Source: Falsirhodobacter deserti (GTDB taxonomy: Bacteria; Pseudomonadota; Alphaproteobacteria; Rhodobacterales; Rhodobacteraceae). Taken from it: a DNA stretch of 64,000 bases. The notes under the pieces were generated by a model. That model was not told the origin of the DNA. It was given only the letters and a program-made list of their open reading frames with translations, and searched no databases. The stretch covers positions 87,533 through 151,532 of the forward strand of contig NZ_ML137221.1 of the NCBI RefSeq assembly GCF_004015795.1. The letters run 5' to 3'. This document shows positions 9,291-18,537 of this stretch, piece after piece. The number at the start of each line of letters is the position of its first letter. The first letter of the stretch is position 1. Position numbers and translations under genes: made by a program.

Positions 9291-10181
9291 CTAGGTTGCC
9301 GTCCTCTCCACCTCGGGTGGGGCTGGCCGGCGCATGACCGCAAGGCCTGAGCCCACGATCAGCGCCCCGCCCAGCAACATCGGAAGGGTTGGCACATCGC
9401 CAAAGATGAAAAACCCGAACAGCGCCCCCCAGACAAGAAGCGTGTATTGCAACGGCGCCACCACGGATGCGTCGGCCATCTTCAGCGCGCGTGTGACCAG
9501 CATATGCGCCGCTGTCGCCACCATGCCCAGGAGAAACAGAAGCCCCAGATCAACCCCCGTGCGCACCGGCTGCCAGTCGAACGGGGCCAAAAGCAATCCC
9601 GCACCGGCTGCTGCAAGAAGTTGGAACAGCACAAGATCACGATCGGGCGTTGCGCGCAGGGACCGGCCCAGCATCATCATGGCGGCAAAGGCAATGGTGC
9701 CCAGCACCGCAAAGATCGCCCCAACCGTGAATATCTGCAACGAGGGTGCCAGCAGGATCAGAACACCGGCAAAGCCGAGGGCCACCGCGCCCCATGTGCG
9801 CGGGCTGACACGCTCGCCCAGCAACAGCGGCGATACGGCAACGACATATATGGGCGAGGCCATCCAGAAGGCCATCACGTCGGCCAGCGGCATGTAAAAG
9901 ACAGCCAGATAGAAGCAGAATACCTCTGCCGTGGCGCAAAGCGCGCGCAGGGCCTGCAGTCCCGGACGGGGGGCCGAACGGATGCGGGCCAACGCGCGCC
10001 CCCCGCGCATCAGGAAAGGCATCATCAACACAAGCGCTGCAAGCGAGCGCAGAAGGATCACCTGCGCCACGCTGTAATCGGCCACAAGCCACTTGCCCAA
10101 GGCGTCATTCATCGCGAAAGCCGCCATTCCCAGCAGCATAAGCAACGCGCCGGCCGCATTGCCGCTCATCCTGTTCCGCAT
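9291..10181 (-). CDS. EamA/DMT-family membrane transporter
   Basis: A 296-residue protein of the drug/metabolite transporter superfamily with ten hydrophobic segments arranged as two EamA repeats (first from GALLMLLGMAAFAMNDAL, second from IFAVLGTIAFAAMMML). Such proteins export amino acids, metabolites or drugs; the substrate is unknown. The gene lies 56 bases downstream of the TRAP binding-protein gene on the same strand and may be the last gene of that operon, perhaps exporting an overflow metabolite. The N-terminal start is not certain: an ATG four codons in (MSGNAAG) is also possible. Confidence 0.85.
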   Translation of the reverse strand: MRNRMSGNAAGALLMLLGMAAFAMNDALGKWLVADYSVAQVILLRSLAALVLMMPFLMRGGRALARIRSAPRPGLQALRALCATAEVFCFYLAVFYMPLADVMAFWMASPIYVVAVSPLLLGERVSPRTWGAVALGFAGVLILLAPSLQIFTVGAIFAVLGTIAFAAMMMLGRSLRATPDRDLVLFQLLAAAGAGLLLAPFDWQPVRTGVDLGLLFLLGMVATAAHMLVTRALKMADASVVAPLQYTLLVWGALFGFFIFGDVPTLPMLLGGALIVGSGLAVMRRPAPPEVERTAT

Positions 10182-10237
10182 CCCCTCAGCCCCCGCACAA
10201 CCCCCGGCGCCGCTTCCGGCACCGGGAGATCTTCCGA

Positions 10238-11251
10238 TCAGTTCGTTCCGCGGATTTCCGAAAGGATCTGCTGGACCTGATCGACCACGTCTGCGCCGAT
10301 CGCATCCTTGTGCTTTTCGTAAACGACCTGCGACTTCTCCAGCATCTCCTCCTGCTCCTCGGGGGCGATGGTGTTGAACTTCAGACCGGCGGCTTCCATT
10401 TTTTCAAGGGACTGCTTGTTCAGCTCCTGGATTGCCTCCCGTTCCACATCGCGGCCCACGATGGTGCATTCGCGCAGCGCCTGCTGTTCCTCGGGGGTGT
10501 AAGTGTTGAAGATCGCCTTGGAGAACAGAAACAGGAACGGTGTATAGGCGTGCTTCGTTTCGCTGATATAGTTCTGCACCTCATAGAACTTGGAGGTGTC
10601 GATCGTGACGTAGGGGTTTTCCTGCGCATCGATCGCCTTTGTTTCCAGCGCCGAGAACACCTCGCCGAACGACATGGGCGTCGCATTGGCCCCGAAGTTC
10701 GAGAAGGTATCGAGGAAGATGTTGTTCTGCATGACACGAACCTTCATCCCCTCGAAATCCTCCCACTGCGTGATGGGTCGTTGCGAATTCGACATGTTGC
10801 GGAAGCCGTTTTCCCAATAGCCGAGGTTGACCAGCCCCACCGCATCGAGCTTCTCGTTCAGCATTTCGCCGAACGGTCCGTCCATCACGGCATAGGCTTC
10901 TTCGGGGCTGCGGAACAGGAAGGGCAGGTCGAACACGCCAAGGGCCGGCACCATCCCGACCAGCGGCGAGGACGAGGTGACCACCGCCTCTTGCAGGCCG
11001 CTGCGGACAGCCTGCGTGGCCTGAAGGTCGCCGCCAAGTGCGCCGCCCCAGAACCCTTGCATCTTCATCTTGCCGCCGGTCTTTTCATCCAGGCAGGCCT
11101 GCATTGCCTTCATGCCGGTGTTGACGGGGTGATCTTCGTTGATGCCGTTCGACACGCGGAACGTGCGGTCACGGTATTCGGCCAATGCGGGACTTGCCGC
11201 AGTCATGAGAGTGGTGACGCAAAGGACGGCTTTCAGTGTGGAACGTAGCAT
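10238..11251 (-). CDS. dctP: TRAP transporter periplasmic solute-binding protein (DctP family)
   Basis: A 337-residue secreted protein with a Sec signal peptide (hydrophobic core AVLCVTTLMTAA, cleavage after SPALA). The mature chain has DctP family features: FRVSNGINEDHPVNTGMKAM, the conserved FEGMKVRVMQNNIF segment containing the carboxylate-binding Arg, and a Trp/Asn-rich ligand region (YWENGFRNMSN). TRAP systems use sodium or proton gradients to import carboxylates such as sugar acids. It follows dctM by 27 bases; the order FAH, dctQ, dctM, dctP is one leftward operon. The ligand is inferred to be a sugar acid from the surrounding enzymes. Confidence 0.92.
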   Translation of the reverse strand: MLRSTLKAVLCVTTLMTAASPALAEYRDRTFRVSNGINEDHPVNTGMKAMQACLDEKTGGKMKMQGFWGGALGGDLQATQAVRSGLQEAVVTSSSPLVGMVPALGVFDLPFLFRSPEEAYAVMDGPFGEMLNEKLDAVGLVNLGYWENGFRNMSNSQRPITQWEDFEGMKVRVMQNNIFLDTFSNFGANATPMSFGEVFSALETKAIDAQENPYVTIDTSKFYEVQNYISETKHAYTPFLFLFSKAIFNTYTPEEQQALRECTIVGRDVEREAIQELNKQSLEKMEAAGLKFNTIAPEEQEEMLEKSQVVYEKHKDAIGADVVDQVQQILSEIRGTN

Positions 11252-11278
11252 GTTTTCCTCCAGTATCTGGATAGCGCC

Positions 11279-12556
11279 TCAGTAAAACCAGTTTGCGGGA
11301 ATGATGACGATCGCGGGAAAGGCGATCAGCAGCAGCACCACGAGGATCTGCGCGATCAGGAACGGCCAAACCCCCGTGATCACCTTGCCAAGCGGCACGC
11401 GCCCGACACTGCTGACCACATTCAGCACCACCCCCACGGGCGGCGTCAGCAGCCCGATGCAGCAGTTCATGATGAACAGCACCCCGAAATAGACCGGATC
11501 GATGCCCGCCTGCGTGATGATCGGCATCAGGACCGGTGTCAGGATCAGGATCGTCGGCGTCAGGTCCAGCGCGGTGCCCACGATCAGGATCAGCACCATG
11601 ATCGCCAGCATCAGCAGCTTGGGGTTGTCCATCAACGGCTGGATGATGTTCGCGATGCCCGCCGGGATGTTGGCTGCGGTGATAAGCCAAGCCGAAACCA
11701 GTGCCGCGCAGACAAGGAACATGATCACTGCCGTCGTCCGCCCCGCCGCGATCAGCACGCCGGGAAGGTCAGAAATCTTAAGCTCGCGGTAGATCACCAT
11801 ACCGACGAACATTGCATAGAAAGCGGCGATCACGGCAGCCTCGGTCGGGGTCACGACGCCCATCTTGATGCCGCCCAGAATGATCACCGGCATGCCAAGC
11901 GCCCATATCGCACGGGCCGAGGTGCGGCGGCGGTCAGACCAGCTGGCGCGCGGCAGGGTTTCCACCTTGTCGTTCCGCGCCACGATCATCCAGGTGATGA
12001 CAAGCACGATCCCCATCAGCACGCCCGGCACGATGCCCGCCATGAACAGCTTTGAGATCGACACGTTGGCCGCAACACCGAAGATGATGAAGGCCATCGA
12101 CGGCGGGATCACGGGCGCGATCACGCCCCCTGCCGCGATCAGCCCGGCAGATCGGGGCACGTTATAGCCGGCACGCGCCATCATCGGGATAAGGATCGCG
12201 GCCAGTGCCGCCGTATCCGCCGCAGCCGAGCCCGAGATCGAGGCCATGATGACGGCTGCGATGATCGCCACAAGGCCAAGGCCGCCGCGGATGTGCCCCA
12301 CGCAGCTGATGGCGAAGTCAATGATGCGCTTGGACAGGCCGCCCGCGTTCATCAACTCCCCCGCCAGAATGAAGAAGGGGATTGCCAGCAGCGTGAACGT
12401 ATCCGCGCCGATCAGCATGTTCTGGGCGATGATCTGCGTGTTGAACATGTCCATGTAGGACATCAGCACGATGCCGCAGAAAATCAGCGCAAAGGCGACC
12501 GGCACCCCGATGGCCATGGATCCCAGAAGCGAGACGATGAAGACCAGAAGGGTCAT
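11279..12556 (-). CDS. dctM: TRAP transporter large permease (DctM family)
   Basis: A 425-residue integral membrane protein with about 12 hydrophobic segments. Family hallmarks are AIPFFILAGELMNAGGLSKR, GSAAADTAALAAILIPMM and PTILILTPVLMPI. It overlaps the end of dctQ by 4 bases (ATGA). Together with DctQ it forms the sodium-coupled membrane unit that receives substrate from the DctP protein encoded downstream. Confidence 0.94.
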   Translation of the reverse strand: MTLLVFIVSLLGSMAIGVPVAFALIFCGIVLMSYMDMFNTQIIAQNMLIGADTFTLLAIPFFILAGELMNAGGLSKRIIDFAISCVGHIRGGLGLVAIIAAVIMASISGSAAADTAALAAILIPMMARAGYNVPRSAGLIAAGGVIAPVIPPSMAFIIFGVAANVSISKLFMAGIVPGVLMGIVLVITWMIVARNDKVETLPRASWSDRRRTSARAIWALGMPVIILGGIKMGVVTPTEAAVIAAFYAMFVGMVIYRELKISDLPGVLIAAGRTTAVIMFLVCAALVSAWLITAANIPAGIANIIQPLMDNPKLLMLAIMVLILIVGTALDLTPTILILTPVLMPIITQAGIDPVYFGVLFIMNCCIGLLTPPVGVVLNVVSSVGRVPLGKVITGVWPFLIAQILVVLLLIAFPAIVIIPANWFY

Positions 12557-13092
12557 TTCATGCGCTCCTCTGCCGTGTGGTCATGGGGATCCATCTCGCC
12601 TCCGAAGGCACGTATCTCAGCCTCGGTCATCCTGCCGGTGACAAGGCGGAACAGCCGCTCCAGCGTGATGACGATGATGCCGGCGCCGGTGAAAAGGCCG
12701 ATGCCGTAAACCCATGCCATCGAAAGGCCGGTGACAGGCGCGCTCATGCTTGCGTTGATGGGAAGTTGCTTCCACGTGCCAACGGTCAGCACGATGGCGC
12801 AGCCAAGAATCAGAAGGTCCGAAAGCCCCATCAACACCAACCGCCCGCGCCGTTTGAACTGGGACACCACTGTTTCCATGCCGATATGCAGCCGATGGTG
12901 GTAACCCACGACCGCGCCGATGAACGTCAGCCAGACAAAGGCGAAGCGTGCAAGTTCGTCCGAAACCGCGATGCCGGAGTTCATCGTGTAGCGCATGACC
13001 ACGTTGACGAAGACCATCAGCGCCATCGCTGCAAGAAGCAGGCCAAGCAGGATGTCAAGGAACCGGAAGAAGAGCCGCACCAGCACCTGCAT
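12553..13092 (-). CDS. dctQ: TRAP transporter small permease (DctQ family)
   Basis: A membrane protein of about 179 residues with four hydrophobic segments. The DctQ signature region is present (FVNVVMRYTMNSGIAVSDEL, then FVWLTFIGAVVGYH). I start it at the ATG at 13090-13092 (MQVLVRLFF), which directly follows the FAH gene's stop; the longer frame to 13110 would overlap that gene. It pairs with the adjacent DctM. Confidence 0.9.
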   Translation of the reverse strand: MQVLVRLFFRFLDILLGLLLAAMALMVFVNVVMRYTMNSGIAVSDELARFAFVWLTFIGAVVGYHHRLHIGMETVVSQFKRRGRLVLMGLSDLLILGCAIVLTVGTWKQLPINASMSAPVTGLSMAWVYGIGLFTGAGIIVITLERLFRLVTGRMTEAEIRAFGGEMDPHDHTAEERMK

Positions 13093-13093
13093 C

Positions 13094-14260
13094 TCAGATC
13101 CTTTCGCCAAGGCCGCGTTCGAACAGGTTGCGCATCAGCGCCAAGGTGCCGAATTGCCATTCGGGGCAACGATCCGTGCGGTCCACCCAGTTGATCAGCC
13201 GGCCAAGTCGTGGGGACGCGATCTCCACCCGGTCCCCGATCTCGTGCGTGAAGCCCTGCCCTTCGCCGCGCCGGTCCTTCACGGGCGCGAACATCGTGCC
13301 CATAAACAGCACTGCGCCGTCGGGATACTGGTGCGAACGGTTCAGCAGCTGCCCTGCCAGATCGGCAGGCGTGCGGCTGATGGCCTGCATCGGGCTTTCG
13401 CCCGTCATCACGAAGCCGTCCTCCCCCTCCACCCGAAGCGAGACAACCGTGTTTTCCAGATCCCCTGGCGTGAAATCTTCGTCGAACAGGCGGATGAACG
13501 GCCCAAGCGCGCAAGAGGCGTTGTTGTCCTTCGCCTTTCCCAGCAGCAGGGCCGACCGCCCCTCCACGTCGCGCAGGTTGACGTCATTTCCCAGCGTCGC
13601 GCCGAGGATGGTGCCGTCAGAGCGGATCACCAGCACCACCTCCGGCTCGGGGTTGTTCCATTCCGACATGGGATGGATGCCGACCTTGTCACCGCAGCCC
13701 ACGGCCGACATCGGCTGCGCCTTGGTGAAAATCTCGGCATCGGGGCCGATCCCCACCTCCAGATATTGGGACCACATGCCCATTTCCTGAAGCAAAGCCT
13801 TCACCCGCCCCGCCTTTTCCGAACCGGCCTGCACGCCGCGCAGGTTTTCCCCGATCACGGGGGCCAGCCGGGCGCGAACCTCTTGTGCGCGGGAGCTGTC
13901 TCCGCGGGCCTGCTCCTCGATCACGCGCTCCAACATGCTGTCAGCAAAGGTCACGCCGGCCGCCTTGATCGCCTGCAGATCCACCGGCGCAAGAAGGCGG
14001 CCGGCGCTTCCATCAAGAAATGCGTCCAGCGCGCCCAGATCCGGCAGATCGGTGTTGGCGAGTGCCTGATGCAGATCACTGCGTTCCAGCAGGCCTGATA
14101 TCGTCGCCGCGATTCCCGTCAGGTCGAACAGATGCCCGCCGCGCACAAGCACGGGACACGGCCCGCCCTGTGCATCGGACCAGACCCGACCCAGCAGCAT
14201 GGCGCAATCGGCATCATCGGGCAAAAGCACCGATGCCTGCAAAGGTTGCTGTGAAGCCAC
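13094..14260 (-). CDS. Fumarylacetoacetate hydrolase (FAH) family enzyme
   Basis: A 388-residue enzyme with an FAH-fold C-terminal domain. The divalent-metal site is recognisable in YLEVGIGPDAEIFTKAQP and the acidic motif NNPEPEVVLVI; GNDVNLRDVEGRSALLLGKAK is the usual FAH follow-on. FAH members cleave or dehydrate 2-keto-3-deoxy or 2,4-diketo acids at the end of non-phosphorylative sugar-acid pathways, with Mg2+ or Mn2+. The start is a GTG at 14260 preceded by GGGAGGGGAAAG. It is the first gene of the TRAP operon, so import and cleavage are co-expressed. Which of hydrolase or dehydratase activity it has cannot be decided from the sequence. Confidence 0.82.
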   Translation of the reverse strand: MASQQPLQASVLLPDDADCAMLLGRVWSDAQGGPCPVLVRGGHLFDLTGIAATISGLLERSDLHQALANTDLPDLGALDAFLDGSAGRLLAPVDLQAIKAAGVTFADSMLERVIEEQARGDSSRAQEVRARLAPVIGENLRGVQAGSEKAGRVKALLQEMGMWSQYLEVGIGPDAEIFTKAQPMSAVGCGDKVGIHPMSEWNNPEPEVVLVIRSDGTILGATLGNDVNLRDVEGRSALLLGKAKDNNASCALGPFIRLFDEDFTPGDLENTVVSLRVEGEDGFVMTGESPMQAISRTPADLAGQLLNRSHQYPDGAVLFMGTMFAPVKDRRGEGQGFTHEIGDRVEIASPRLGRLINWVDRTDRCPEWQFGTLALMRNLFERGLGERI

Positions 14261-14311
14261 CTTTCCCCTCCCTTCATGTAACGGCGCCCTCCAGCACCGC
14301 GCCGCCTGACG

Positions 14312-14322
14312 ATGTCAGACAA
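14312..14322. promoter_or_regulatory. Candidate GntR/FadR-type operator upstream of the FAH-TRAP operon
   Basis: The bases read ATGTCAGACAA, i.e. TTGTCTGACAT on the minus strand. This is the TTGTC-N-GACAA half-site pattern recognised by several FCD-domain GntR regulators such as LldR/PdhR-like proteins. It lies 52 bases upstream of the FAH start codon, a position compatible with repression. A perfect copy occurs at 16602-16612. Confidence 0.6.
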
Positions 14323-14384
14323 CAGTATTACATGATCCTAAGCGGGGGATCGCCGGCCTGTCCACCGGAATATGCACTGGAAGG

Positions 14385-15101
14385 TCAGGAATGAAACTCC
14401 AGCTCCAGCGCCACCCGCTCTGCTGATTTTTCCATATGGTGGCGCATCGCCGTCCGGGCGCGAATGGCGTCCCCTGCGGCAATGGCATCACGAAGTTCGG
14501 TATGTTCCTGCGTGATAACTGCCACAAGCGCATGAAGGCTGATGCGCTTGCGCGACGCAACGATGGTATGGATGATGCGGTCCGATATCGCCCCGAGGAA
14601 CTGCACGAAATAATCGTTGCCGGTCGCGGCCGCGATTGTTCGATGAAAGTCCAGATCCGCCACGATGCCATCACCCGCCCCGTCGCCCGTGGCCGTCATG
14701 CGCACCAGCGCCTCGTCCATCTGCTGCAGATGCGCCGGGCGGTGGTTAGTTGCCGCAAGCCCGGCCGCCTCGATCTCCAGCGGGATGCGCAGCTGGAACA
14801 GGTGGCGAAACGCCTCCTTGTCCATCTGTACGCCATCGTCCAGCCGGATGTGGCGCGTGGGCCTGTCGATCACGAAGGCGCCGACGCCCTGCCGCGTTTC
14901 GATCATGCCTTCGTTGCGCAACTGGGCGATCGCCTCGCGGATGACGGTGCGGCTGACGCCGAAGGTCTTGGACAATGTGTGCTCCGTGGGCAGCTTGTCC
15001 CCCGGCTTGAGAACACCCTTCTGGATCTGCTGCGTGAACTGCGCCGCGATACGGGCGGGCAAATGCTCGCTGCGGATGATTTGGGTGAAGTCGGCGCTCA
15101 T
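14385..15101 (-). CDS. GntR-family (FadR/FCD subfamily) transcriptional regulator
   Basis: A 238-residue regulator. Residues 10-75 form the winged helix (KLPTEHTLSKTFGVSRTVIR and ALI-like EAIAQLRNEGMI), and residues 95-235 form the all-helical FCD domain with metal/ligand residues such as DLDFHRTIAAATGN and the HH in AMRHHMEKS. It lies 34 bases downstream of the FAD-oxidase gene on the same strand and upstream of the FAH-TRAP operon. The two TTGTC-N-GACAA sites flanking this block are the natural targets; the effector is probably the sugar acid or a keto-acid intermediate. Confidence 0.9.
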   Translation of the reverse strand: MSADFTQIIRSEHLPARIAAQFTQQIQKGVLKPGDKLPTEHTLSKTFGVSRTVIREAIAQLRNEGMIETRQGVGAFVIDRPTRHIRLDDGVQMDKEAFRHLFQLRIPLEIEAAGLAATNHRPAHLQQMDEALVRMTATGDGAGDGIVADLDFHRTIAAATGNDYFVQFLGAISDRIIHTIVASRKRISLHALVAVITQEHTELRDAIAAGDAIRARTAMRHHMEKSAERVALELEFHS

Positions 15102-15135
15102 TGTCCCTGCTCCTTTTCGTCTGGGCCGTGTGTGA

Positions 15136-16572
15136 TCAGGGCAGATCGAACTGGCAACCCGGATTCAGCCGCCCATCGGGATCGAATGCCCTGCGAACCG
15201 AGGTCAGAAGCGCACGATGCACCGGCGGCAAACGCTGTTCGAAGTCGGACTTCTTCAGCCGCCCGATGCCGTGTTCGGCGCTGATCGACCCGTCATAGCG
15301 GTCCAGAACCTCGTTCACGATCTTCTTGGCCATCAGGATCTGCGGCTCCACCTGCCCGGCGCCTTGGGAATAATCGGGCAGCACGTTCAGGTGCACGTTC
15401 CCGTCCCCCACATGGCCATAGGACACGCAGATGCAGCCGGGCATCCGCCGGGTGATCGCGGCCTCCGCCTCGGCCACGAAATCGGCCAGCCGCGACAGCG
15501 GGACCGATATGTCGGTGCGTAGATGCCGTCCCCTTTCAGCCTGCCCCAGATTCATACCCTCGCGGATCGCCCACAGGTTGCGGGCCTGCGCGTGGGACTG
15601 GGCGACCACCCCGTCGAGAGCCAGCCCGCTCTCGAAGGCGGCCTCCAGAAACCGCCCCATCAGATCGTCGATATTTACCAAGCCCGATCCCGATATCTCG
15701 ATCAAAGCGTAGGCTGGATGCCCCTCCAGCGGGATCGGCAGATCCGGCATCGCTTCGCGCGCAAGAACCATCGCCAGCGGAGGCATGAACTCGAACGCCG
15801 ACATCAGGTCGCAGCAGTCGCGGCGAGCGCGTCGATAAAGCGCGATCACATCCTCCAGCCGCGGCAGGGCCACCAGCGCCGTGGCAACCTGATCGGGCGC
15901 AGGCAGAAGCTTCACGGACACCGCCGTGACAATGCCCAGCGTTCCTTCCGCCCCGATGAACAGCTGCTTCAGGTCTATCCCGCGGTTATCCTTGCGCAGC
16001 CGCGACAGCCCGTCGAACACGCTGCCATCAGGCAGAACCACCTCGAGCCCCAGCACCAGTTCGCGCGTCATTCCATAACGCAGGACGTTCACGCCGCCCG
16101 CGTTGGTGGAAACATTCCCGCCGATCTGGCAGCTGCCTTGCGCGCCCAGTGACAGGGGAAAATACAGACCTTTGGCGGCGACGGCTTCCCTTACCTGTTC
16201 CAGCACCGCGCCCGCCTCGATCACGGCAGAAAAGTTGTCGACATCCAGATCGCGAATGCGCGACATACGCTCCAGGCTAAGAACGACCTGCTTTGCAGGT
16301 GCATCGGGCAGCGCGCCCAGCACCAGCCCCGTATTCCCGCCCTGCGGAACGATTTCCAGTTCCAGCGCAGCGGCGGCGCGAACGCAGGCCTGCACCTCGG
16401 CGGTGCTTCGGGGGCGAAGAACCGCAACTGCGCTGCTTTGCACATCCCCGTGCCAGTCGCGACAATAGGATGCGGTGGCTTCGCCCGTCAGCACCAGATC
16501 CGCGCCGAGCATGTCGATCAACCGCCCTGACAGCGCCGGGTCGTGTTGCAAAGTTTCGGAGTGGATCGTCAT
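15136..16572 (-). CDS. FAD-linked D-2-hydroxyacid oxidase/dehydrogenase (GlcD-like)
   Basis: A 478-residue flavoprotein of the vanillyl-alcohol-oxidase/GlcD group. The FAD-binding half contains VPQGGNTGLVLGA and GSCQIGGNVSTNAGG; the C-terminal substrate domain contains YGHVGDGNVHLNV and EHGIGRLKK, the metal- and carboxylate-binding motifs of D-lactate, D-2-hydroxyglutarate and glycolate dehydrogenases. It would oxidise a D-2-hydroxyacid to the 2-oxoacid, passing electrons to quinone or an acceptor protein. It is divergent from denD, sharing a 97-base control region with the palindrome at 16602-16612, and is followed by the GntR gene. A role on glycolate or lactate released by the pathway is inferred. 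Confidence 0.88.
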   Translation of the reverse strand: MTIHSETLQHDPALSGRLIDMLGADLVLTGEATASYCRDWHGDVQSSAVAVLRPRSTAEVQACVRAAAALELEIVPQGGNTGLVLGALPDAPAKQVVLSLERMSRIRDLDVDNFSAVIEAGAVLEQVREAVAAKGLYFPLSLGAQGSCQIGGNVSTNAGGVNVLRYGMTRELVLGLEVVLPDGSVFDGLSRLRKDNRGIDLKQLFIGAEGTLGIVTAVSVKLLPAPDQVATALVALPRLEDVIALYRRARRDCCDLMSAFEFMPPLAMVLAREAMPDLPIPLEGHPAYALIEISGSGLVNIDDLMGRFLEAAFESGLALDGVVAQSHAQARNLWAIREGMNLGQAERGRHLRTDISVPLSRLADFVAEAEAAITRRMPGCICVSYGHVGDGNVHLNVLPDYSQGAGQVEPQILMAKKIVNEVLDRYDGSISAEHGIGRLKKSDFEQRLPPVHRALLTSVRRAFDPDGRLNPGCQFDLP

Positions 16573-16601
16573 GGCACCATCCGTGTCTTAGGGTTTGCAG
16601 G

Positions 16602-16612
16602 TTGTCCGACAA
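16602..16612. promoter_or_regulatory. Perfect GntR/FadR-type operator palindrome TTGTCCGACAA
   Basis: A perfect 5-1-5 palindrome sits midway in the 97-base region between the divergent FAD-oxidase gene (start 16572) and denD (start 16670). The half-sites equal those at 14312-14322, so one regulator, most simply the GntR protein encoded at 14385-15101, can control both divergent operons and the FAH-TRAP operon. Confidence 0.7.
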
Positions 16613-16669
16613 TCATACTAACCTGTCCGCGCCGGAATGCGACCGGAGATTTGAGGGAGGAGGATCTTC

Positions 16670-17653
16670 ATGCACATCCTGATCATAGGTGCCGCCGGAA
16701 TGCTTGGCCGCAAGCTGACGCAGCGCCTCGCGCGCGACGGCACGCTGGGAAGTTCGCCAGTCGCTACGCTGACGCTGGTGGATGTGGTCGCGCCCGAGGT
16801 GCCGGAAGGTTTCACCGGCACGGCCGACTGCATCGCGGCAGATCTGTCGACCCCCGGCACGGCGGCACGGCTGGTGTCGGGGCGGCCCGACGTGATCTTC
16901 CATTTCGCCGCCATTGTTTCCGGCGAGGCGGAGGCGGACTTTGAAAAAGGCTACCGCATCAACCTCGACGGTACCCGCGATTTGTTCGAGGCGGTCCGGC
17001 TGGCACACGATACGGACGGGTATTTTCCGCGCGTCGTCTTCGCCTCCTCCATCGCGGTGGTGGGGGCGCCTCTGCCCTTCCCGATCCCCGACGATTTCCA
17101 CACCACGCCCCTGACCAGCTACGGCACGCAAAAGGCGATCTGCGAGCTGCTTCTGTCCGACTATACCCGCAGGGGCTTCTTTGACGGCATCGGCATCCGG
17201 CTGCCCACCATCTGCATCCGTCCTGGCAAGCCGAACAAGGCGGCGTCCGGTTTCTTTTCCAACATCCTGCGCGAACCGCTTGCGGGGCAAGAGGCCGTGC
17301 TGCCGGTTCCGGACACGATCCGGCACTGGCACACCTCGCCCCGGTCGGCCGTGGGGTTCATGATCCACGCCGCCACGATGGACCTGTCCCGCGTGGGCCC
17401 ACGGCGGAACCTGTCGATGCCCGGCCTCAGTGCCACCGTGGCCGACCAGATCGAGGCACTGCGCCGCGTCGCAGGCGACAAGGCCGTGGCGCTGATCCGG
17501 CGAGAGCCTGACCCCGCCATCATCCGCATGTGCGAAGGCTGGGCACCGGGATTCGAGGCGAGGCGCGCGCGCGAACTCGGCTTCACCGCCGAGAACAGCT
17601 TCGACGACATCATCCGCGTCCATATCGAGGACGAGTTGGGCGGCACCCCATGA
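16670..17653 (+). CDS. denD: NAD-dependent epimerase/dehydrogenase, D-erythronate dehydrogenase (DenD)-like
   Basis: A 327-residue extended SDR enzyme. The N terminus MHILIIGAAGMLGRKL holds the glycine-rich NAD motif (GAAGMLG), then DVVAPEVPEGF with the ribose-binding Asp, and the catalytic YGTQKAICELL (Tyr-x-x-x-Lys). These segments and the length match the family named DenD after its D-erythronate dehydrogenase members, but the characterised partners OtnK, OtnC and OtnI are not in this window, so the true substrate could be another aldonate. A strong AGGAGG precedes the ATG. The stop overlaps the start of the next gene (ATGA). Confidence 0.8.
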   Translation: MHILIIGAAGMLGRKLTQRLARDGTLGSSPVATLTLVDVVAPEVPEGFTGTADCIAADLSTPGTAARLVSGRPDVIFHFAAIVSGEAEADFEKGYRINLDGTRDLFEAVRLAHDTDGYFPRVVFASSIAVVGAPLPFPIPDDFHTTPLTSYGTQKAICELLLSDYTRRGFFDGIGIRLPTICIRPGKPNKAASGFFSNILREPLAGQEAVLPVPDTIRHWHTSPRSAVGFMIHAATMDLSRVGPRRNLSMPGLSATVADQIEALRRVAGDKAVALIRREPDPAIIRMCEGWAPGFEARRARELGFTAENSFDDIIRVHIEDELGGTP

Positions 17654-18537
17654 ACATCGCGTTTCTTGGAACCGGCCTGATGGGCGCCCCCATGGCCCGG
17701 CGCCTGCTGGCGGCGGGGCATCGGGTGACGGTCTGGAATCGCGCCGCTGAAAAGGCGGAGGCTCTGGCCGCGGTTGGGGCTGTTGTTGCGCCCGATCCCG
17801 CGCAGGCGGCGCGGGGCGCATCGATTGTGTTCACCATGCTGTCGGATGGCGCCGCCGTGGCCGATGTTCTGTTCATCCGCGGCGTGGCCGAGGCGATGGC
17901 ACCGGGCGCGGTGGTGATCGACACGTCCTCCATCGCGCCGCACATGGCCCGCGATCATGCGCAGCGACTGGAAGGTCTGGGCATTGGTCATGTCGATTGC
18001 CCCGTTTCCGGCGGCGTGGTGGGCGCGCAAAACGGCACGCTCGCCCTGATGGCGGGCGGACGTGCCGACGTGGTCGAAAAGGTTGCCGATATTCTGGCCC
18101 CACTTGGCCGCCTGACCCATGTCGGCCCGTCCGGCGCAGGACAGGTCTGCAAGCTGGCCAACCAGCAGATCGTTGCCATCACCATCGGTGCCGTCGCCGA
18201 GGCGATGATGCTGGTATCCGCCGGCGGGGCCGACCGCGCGAAGTTCCGCGAGGCGATCCGGGGGGGCTTCGCAGAAAGCCGCATCCTCGATCTGCATGGC
18301 GGGCGCATGATCGACCGCGATTTTGCGCCCGGCGGCCCTGCGCGCCTGCAACTGAAGGACTTGGAGGCGGTGGCCGATCTGGCCCGGACGGCAGGGCTTT
18401 CACTGCCATCGACTGAGAACATACACGCGGCGTTCCGAGACTTCGTGGCCACGGGCCATGGCGAAACCGATCACAGCGGGTTGCTGATGCATCTTGAAGC
18501 GATGAATCCTGCCCCTGACAGCAAGGAAACCAGATGA
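17650..18537 (+). CDS. 3-hydroxyisobutyrate dehydrogenase-family NAD(P)-dependent oxidoreductase
   Basis: A 295-residue beta-hydroxyacid dehydrogenase. The Rossmann motif is IAFLGTGLMGAPMARRLL, the substrate-binding signature is DCPVSGGVVGAQNGTL, and the catalytic Lys lies in GAGQVCKLANQQIV. Relatives include tartronate semialdehyde reductase and the L-threonate dehydrogenase LtnD. The start overlaps the denD stop by 4 bases and its own stop overlaps the dehydratase start, so the three genes are translationally coupled. The likely job is an oxidation or reduction step on a hydroxyacid in the same pathway. Confidence 0.88.
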   Translation: MNIAFLGTGLMGAPMARRLLAAGHRVTVWNRAAEKAEALAAVGAVVAPDPAQAARGASIVFTMLSDGAAVADVLFIRGVAEAMAPGAVVIDTSSIAPHMARDHAQRLEGLGIGHVDCPVSGGVVGAQNGTLALMAGGRADVVEKVADILAPLGRLTHVGPSGAGQVCKLANQQIVAITIGAVAEAMMLVSAGGADRAKFREAIRGGFAESRILDLHGGRMIDRDFAPGGPARLQLKDLEAVADLARTAGLSLPSTENIHAAFRDFVATGHGETDHSGLLMHLEAMNPAPDSKETR

